A stretch of 16,883 nucleotides of DNA. Source: Methanomicrobia archaeon LH_S13. Its GTDB lineage: Archaea > Halobacteriota > Syntropharchaeia > Alkanophagales > Methanospirareceae. The notes beneath the pieces are model-generated. The model saw only the letters and a program-made list of their open reading frames with translations, made no database searches and was not told where the DNA came from. The stretch covers positions 1-16,883 of the forward strand of contig JAGXOR010000017.1 of the NCBI GenBank assembly GCA_023659785.1. The letters run 5' to 3'. This document shows, in pieces, positions 12,876 through 16,883 of this stretch (positions within the stretch are counted from its first letter, which is position 1; each line of letters opens with the position of its first letter). A program made the translations under genes and the position numbers.

Positions 12876-15644
12876 TTATTGTTTATAATCTATTTCTTTG
12901 ATGAATCTCAAACCCTCGTTACGAGCTTCTTCTGCTTTTCCCACCAGTTCACCACCACCCTGTGCGATTTCTGCTTTACCGCCACCACTGCCTCCGAGCA
13001 CTTCACAAATTCGCTTTACTAACACAGAAGCGTTTATCACATCCTTTAGATAAGTCGGGACAGAGGAAACGACGGATGCACGTTCTTCGCGTTTGCCTAT
13101 CAGTATCGTTAAGAATCCCTCTGCCGAAAGATGCGATGCCATTTTCATCATTTCTTTCCTATCTGCATCCGGCAGCACCTCTGCAATTACCCTTACACCA
13201 TTTATATCTCTTGCATGTTCCTTTAACAACCCTATCCGCAGCTCCGCTATTTCATCCCTTAAACTCTCATTCTCCTTTCGTAACTGTTTCCACTCCTCAA
13301 AGAACCTCTCAACCGTTATAGAGAGCTCCTCGTGAGGCACTCTTAATACGGAAGCGGATTTCCTTATCAGCTCTTCCCTCGCTTGTATCTCCTCGACGGC
13401 AGCCTCCCCTGCGGAATACTCTATTCTCTCGATACCATCTTGTATTCGCTCAGTACGCAATATTTTTATCTGACCGACCTCGCCAGTCTTTGAACAATGC
13501 GTTCCGGCACATGCCTGCACATCTTCTTCCTTGCCTATCCGCACTATTCGTATTTTCTTACCTGGGGGAACGCCACCCTGATAAATACGAAACCCGTATT
13601 TCTGCTCTGCTTCGTTCCTGTCCTCAAAGCTCGCTTTTATTTCCTTGTTTTCCATGACCATTCTATTTGCAAGCATCTCTATCTCGCTTCGCTCAGCATC
13701 AGAGATTCTTTTGAAGTGAGTGATGTCAATTCTCGCGCGCTTTTCACCTTTCTGCGCCCCTGCCTGCCATACATGCCCACCCAGCACTTTCCTCGCTGCA
13801 CATACTACAAGATGCGTTGCCGAGTGGTGTCTTGTGTGTGCGATTCGTCTCTCTGCGTCTATGTGCCCGGATACTACCGCCCCCTTGCCTACCCCATCAT
13901 TCTCTACTTTATGAAGAATAACGCCTCCAACTTCCTGCACGTCCAGCACTTTCACTGCTCTGTGCTCGTCTTTAAGCATTAAGCTACCTGTATCAGCAGG
14001 CTGACCGCCGCCCTCAGGGAAAAAAAGTGTTCTGTCCAATACAACGAAATCATCAAACGAGTCCAAAACAGTAGCTTCGAAATCTACCGCTGACAGCTCT
14101 TCGTAATACAATTTTGTTGTTGGCGGAATTGACTTTACTCTTTCTTCTATTCCTCCCATAATGGGTTCTATCTCTCCTCTGCTCTCCTCGCTATGCATCT
14201 TCGCAACCAACGAATAAAAATTTTCTGGAAAATCTACTTTTACATCCATACCTGCTTCCCGGTTAGACACCACCTCTTTCACAAATTCCGGTGGTAGTCC
14301 ACGTGTATCGTATAAATCAATCAGTTTATCGAGGGGTATTTTTTGCTCACCCTTTGCTTTCCATTCCTTTGCGAGCTGCTTTACAAATCTCTCTCCTTTT
14401 AAAAGTGTCTCCTCATATCTCCTCTTCTCTAACGACACTATTTCAACAATTCTCTCCACCGAATTTTCTAATTCCGGAAAAGAATTTCTGAGCGTTTTTA
14501 TTTGCATGAGCACTATTTCCTCTAATGGTATTTCTACCCCCAGGGCTTTTAACATCCTGAAAGTTCTCCTCAAGACCAATCTTGCCAGATAGCCCTCTTT
14601 CGCATTGGAAGGCACGATGCCATCGGCGAGCATGAAAGCTAAGCATTTTGTATGGTCTGCGGCTGCATAGATTGTTTCTATCGGCTCCAGCACATTCGTT
14701 AAAAATTCCGGCGAAATACTTAACCTCTTTACTATTTCTCCTCTACTCATGGCTCCAGACAAACTTGCTATTTCCATTATCATCTCGCCATGTTTCTCTA
14801 ATGGATGCTCAATCCCTGCTCCATTTACCAATTCCTTTATTACATCCGGGAATATCGCATCATACACCGTGGGAGTGCCTTTAGAAGCCCATACAAATCT
14901 TTCTAACCCGTAGCCGGTATCCACGATGTAAGTGTCCATTTTATTGTATCGCTGCCCTTTTATGCTTATTTCCCCTTGTGGAAAAAGTTCGAGGTCCATA
15001 AAGACGAGTGTAGCAAGCTCCAATCCGTTTGTGATGACTTCAAGACAGGGTCCTGCATTTCCTCCTCCCACCCACGGCGCTTCCTTATACGTTACGCTGT
15101 TCATATCCACACCAAGTTGCTTCAAGAAGGTATCACAATACTCCACGGTCTCGTTCTTCCAGTATATCTCCTCCTCCCCTCTCTTATTGAAGGTATGATG
15201 CCCCATCATCTCGAAAGTGGTTAAGTGACGACCAGTTTTTCCTATGGATTCAAGGTCTTCAAGTCTTATGCAGGGTTGCGAAATGACGAGCGGGTTTGCA
15301 GGTGGCGGTACTTTGCCTGAGGTTGCAGAAGGCTGAAAATTTGCAATAGAGGCGATATTAAGATAAATGTCATCCCGCCACCGTGCTACAACGGGATACC
15401 TTTTCATTCTCCTGTGCGCGTGCGAACCCCGTTCAAAAAAAGATAGGAAGCTTTCTCTTATCTCTTCCACGCTTCTCTCCTTGAAAATGGGCTTGCCTAT
15501 AAACGAATAAATTTCACAGGGTGCATCACCACATGTGTTTCTATCTTTGTCACGACTCCAGAAGTACGAGCCACACTTTTCGCATTTCTTCCTTATGAAT
15601 TCGTTCTCCTTGAAGTATTCTATGTCGTATTCCTCGCTATTCAT
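12876..15644 (-). CDS. alaS: Alanyl-tRNA synthetase, archaeal type
   Basis: This 922-residue class II synthetase charges tRNA-Ala and clears mischarged Ser/Gly. The archaeal form is indicated by the N-terminal Cys cluster C21-x2-C24 ... C38-x4-C43, a zinc-like region absent from bacterial AlaRS. The catalytic core contains SQPCIRLEDLESIGKTGRHL, TFEMMGHHTF and EAPWVGGGNAGPCLEV, followed by a helical tRNA-binding region (VRRTFRMLKALG). The editing domain from about 530 has PEGGGQPADTG, HHSATH (His607 and His611) and CAGTHC (Cys712, His716, Cys717), the four-residue zinc site pattern. A coiled coil near 780-810 (FFEEWKQLRKENESLRDEIA) leads to the Gly-rich DHHA1/C-Ala domain (GGSGGGKAEIAQGGGE). 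Length is normal for archaeal AlaRS. No Shine-Dalgarno site precedes the ATG, and the AT box lies about 29 nt upstream, so the mRNA is probably leaderless. endA is divergent, and the TctA-like gene follows. Confidence 0.97.
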   Translation of the reverse strand: MNSEEYDIEYFKENEFIRKKCEKCGSYFWSRDKDRNTCGDAPCEIYSFIGKPIFKERSVEEIRESFLSFFERGSHAHRRMKRYPVVARWRDDIYLNIASIANFQPSATSGKVPPPANPLVISQPCIRLEDLESIGKTGRHLTTFEMMGHHTFNKRGEEEIYWKNETVEYCDTFLKQLGVDMNSVTYKEAPWVGGGNAGPCLEVITNGLELATLVFMDLELFPQGEISIKGQRYNKMDTYIVDTGYGLERFVWASKGTPTVYDAIFPDVIKELVNGAGIEHPLEKHGEMIMEIASLSGAMSRGEIVKRLSISPEFLTNVLEPIETIYAAADHTKCLAFMLADGIVPSNAKEGYLARLVLRRTFRMLKALGVEIPLEEIVLMQIKTLRNSFPELENSVERIVEIVSLEKRRYEETLLKGERFVKQLAKEWKAKGEQKIPLDKLIDLYDTRGLPPEFVKEVVSNREAGMDVKVDFPENFYSLVAKMHSEESRGEIEPIMGGIEERVKSIPPTTKLYYEELSAVDFEATVLDSFDDFVVLDRTLFFPEGGGQPADTGSLMLKDEHRAVKVLDVQEVGGVILHKVENDGVGKGAVVSGHIDAERRIAHTRHHSATHLVVCAARKVLGGHVWQAGAQKGEKRARIDITHFKRISDAERSEIEMLANRMVMENKEIKASFEDRNEAEQKYGFRIYQGGVPPGKKIRIVRIGKEEDVQACAGTHCSKTGEVGQIKILRTERIQDGIERIEYSAGEAAVEEIQAREELIRKSASVLRVPHEELSITVERFFEEWKQLRKENESLRDEIAELRIGLLKEHARDINGVRVIAEVLPDADRKEMMKMASHLSAEGFLTILIGKREERASVVSSVPTYLKDVINASVLVKRICEVLGGSGGGKAEIAQGGGELVGKAEEARNEGLRFIKEIDYKQ

Positions 15645-15664
15645 TTTATTTTATGCATTTATTA

Positions 15665-15680
15665 GAAATAATTTATTTTC
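15665..15680. promoter_or_regulatory. Near-palindromic AT box shared by alaS and endA
   Basis: GAAATAATTTATTTTC sits in the 77-bp divergent gap and is almost its own reverse complement, so it can act as box A in both directions. Starts predicted about 26 nt away lie near 15647 for alaS (almost no leader) and near 15699 for endA (a leader of about 22 nt holding a ribosome site). The match to both genes makes promoter function plausible. Confidence 0.45.
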
Positions 15681-15713
15681 TTGTAAAAATCTGTGTAATC
15701 TGAGAGGTTATAA

Positions 15714-15719
15714 AAGGAG
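15714..15719 (+). promoter_or_regulatory. Ribosome binding site of endA, very close to ATG
   Basis: AAGGAG ends 2 nt before the ATG at 15722, as tight as the aglB site. No better start lies just downstream, so 15722 is kept. Confidence 0.5.
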
Positions 15720-15721
15720 CG

Positions 15722-16819
15722 ATGCAAGGAGAACTTTCAGACGAAAAAGTCGTAGTAAAGGAGTCAGAAGCCGAGATTTTTGAGTTCAAAGGGTACGGAA
15801 GAAGAAAAGGCAGGTTAGAGCTATCGCTGGAAGAAGCGGCTTTTTTGCTTGAAACAGAGATGCTAACGATAAAAATAAAAGAGGGGGAAGAAAAAGAGTT
15901 AAATTTTAAGGATTTCTTAAACCATGCATTAGGCATCTCCCCGATGTTCGGACTGCGATACATCGTTTATCACGATTTGAAGGAGCGGGGGTATGTGGTG
16001 CAGCCAGGTGGAGTTGATTTCTGGCTTTATCCTCGTGGAGCTAAGCCGGGAGAGAAACCAGCAAGGTATTTCATCCGTATTGTATCGGAAAGAGGGTTTT
16101 TTCCGTTGAAAGAGTTGGATGCGCTACTTATTTCTGCCCATAACATGAGAAAAGAGCCAATTATTGCTGTTGTTGATGAAGAGAGCGACACCACTTACTA
16201 TGATGTGAAGGAAGCGAAATTTGAAAAGGGAGAAGGGAAAAGAAGGGAAAAAGAGGAAGAGATAGAAAAAGCGATTGCGACCTTGCTAGGTGACAGAGTA
16301 GTATTATGGGATGCGGATTTAGCTGAGGATCTCTATATGAAGAATTTTTATGGTAAATTAACGAAGGAAAAGAGGCTGCTGCTTTCTCTGGTTGAAGCGG
16401 CTTATTTGATGAAGGAGGGTCTGCTACAAATGGAAGTCAGTGAACAGAAGTCAGGTTTTGGGATTGTACAGCCCTCCAAACCTGTTAACTTTGACCAGTT
16501 CATCGAGCATGCACGCTCAATAGAAAATGATTTTATGGATAAATACATGGTTTATGATGATTTGAAGGAAAAAGAGATGATAGTAAAGACGGGTTTTAAA
16601 TTCGGTGCACATTTTAGGGTGTACAAAGCAGCGCAACAGAAGCATTCGTCGTATTTAATTCACGTGTTTCCTGAAGAGCATGTTTTTTCAATGCATGAAT
16701 TATCAAGGGCAATAAGGCTGGCGCATGGCGTGAAGAAGAGGATGATATTTTCGTTTAAAGAGAAAGTAGGAGAAGAAAGCAATATTAGATACGTGGATAT
16801 AGGCAGGATGAAGCTGTGA
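15722..16819 (+). CDS. endA: tRNA-splicing endonuclease, fused two-repeat type
   Basis: This 365-residue nuclease cuts introns out of archaeal pre-tRNAs at the bulge-helix-bulge motif. It consists of two endonuclease repeats, about 1-180 and 190-365, joined by a charged linker (EGKRREKEEEIEKA). Each repeat has the N-terminal SLEEAAFLL/SLVEAAYLM element and a C-terminal nuclease fold. The second repeat keeps the catalytic triad: Tyr301 in FRVY, His308 in QKHSSYLI and Lys339 in GVKKRMIF, spaced as in the Methanocaldococcus jannaschii enzyme (Tyr115, His125, Lys156). In the first repeat the matching block reads KPARYFIRIV, without the His, so it is probably structural only. This is the pattern of homodimeric enzymes such as that of Archaeoglobus fulgidus, which form two active sites from two fused chains. 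It is transcribed divergently from alaS. Confidence 0.93.
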   Translation: MQGELSDEKVVVKESEAEIFEFKGYGRRKGRLELSLEEAAFLLETEMLTIKIKEGEEKELNFKDFLNHALGISPMFGLRYIVYHDLKERGYVVQPGGVDFWLYPRGAKPGEKPARYFIRIVSERGFFPLKELDALLISAHNMRKEPIIAVVDEESDTTYYDVKEAKFEKGEGKRREKEEEIEKAIATLLGDRVVLWDADLAEDLYMKNFYGKLTKEKRLLLSLVEAAYLMKEGLLQMEVSEQKSGFGIVQPSKPVNFDQFIEHARSIENDFMDKYMVYDDLKEKEMIVKTGFKFGAHFRVYKAAQQKHSSYLIHVFPEEHVFSMHELSRAIRLAHGVKKRMIFSFKEKVGEESNIRYVDIGRMKL

Positions 16820-16835
16820 AGCGATTAGTAGGGTT

Positions 16836-16883
16836 CTAGTTTAAGCGGTCTTTCATAGTCATAAGACTACCTCCACCTGAGGC
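16836..16883 (-). CDS. Possible C-terminal end of a convergent gene (partial)
   Basis: On the minus strand the window edge is open for 15 codons before a TAG (16836-16838), reading ASGGGSLMTMKDRLN. The other two minus frames hit stops sooner. The end of a gene converging on endA would look like this, 16 nt from its stop, but 15 codons is too little to judge and no family can be named. Confidence 0.22.
   Translation of the reverse strand, partial: ASGGGSLMTMKDRLN

Noticed and set aside
13497..13982. 161-codon plus-strand open frame opposite alaS
   Set aside because: It is antisense to the conserved editing domain, Cys/His/Leu-rich, and without recognisable motifs. It is a shadow frame.
16820..16883. 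tRNA or small RNA gene at the right edge
   Set aside because: There is only a 5-bp stem (TAGTC/GACTA at 16856-16869). No cloverleaf arms or C/D box motifs could be assembled.

Overview
The window is archaeal, almost certainly euryarchaeal. The clearest markers are an AglB/STT3-type oligosaccharyltransferase with the archaeal WWDYG site, an archaeal-type alanyl-tRNA synthetase with an N-terminal zinc region, a fused two-repeat tRNA-splicing endonuclease, archaeal GlmU-like sugar nucleotidyltransferases, and AT-rich box A-like promoters. The double-length endonuclease and overall gene content suit the Archaeoglobi/Methanomicrobia side, including relatives such as ANME or Syntrophoarchaeum-like lineages. 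That finer placement is inference.

Layout. 45-1753 (minus): a two-gene operon, a short UDP-sugar dehydrogenase followed with a 4-nt ATGA overlap by UTP-glucose-1-phosphate uridylyltransferase (galU). 1754-1842: a divergent promoter region built on a palindromic AT box. 1843-10197 (plus): aglB, two tandem GlmU-like nucleotidyltransferases, and glmS, which carries a 437-residue intein with a LAGLIDADG endonuclease. 10337-11308 (plus): a UDP-sugar 4-epimerase. 11309-11553: a convergent gap holding a decayed minus-strand coding remnant. 11554-15644 (minus): alaS, then a TctA-like membrane protein 5 nt downstream. 15645-15721: a second divergent promoter. 15722-16819 (plus): endA. The last 64 bases may hold the end of a convergent gene.

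How it fits together. The left two thirds is a nucleotide-sugar and protein N-glycosylation locus. GlmS makes glucosamine-6-phosphate. After a GlmM step that is not in this window, the first GlmU-like protein can acetylate and uridylate it to UDP-GlcNAc. GalU makes UDP-glucose, the dehydrogenase is placed to oxidise a UDP-hexose to a uronic acid, and the epimerase can interconvert gluco- and galacto-configured UDP sugars. AglB transfers the finished lipid-linked glycan to Asn in secreted proteins. The right third is a tRNA-function pair (alaS and endA, divergent) plus a transporter-like protein of unknown substrate.

The features most worth a second look are the intein in the conserved RWATHG motif of GlmS, a separate in-frame insertion in the same gene built from two palindromic direct repeats, the dehydrogenase lacking its C-terminal domain, the functional split between the tandem GlmU paralogs, a Lys/Gly-rich insert with a G8 tract in AglB, and several unexplained small repeats and remnants.
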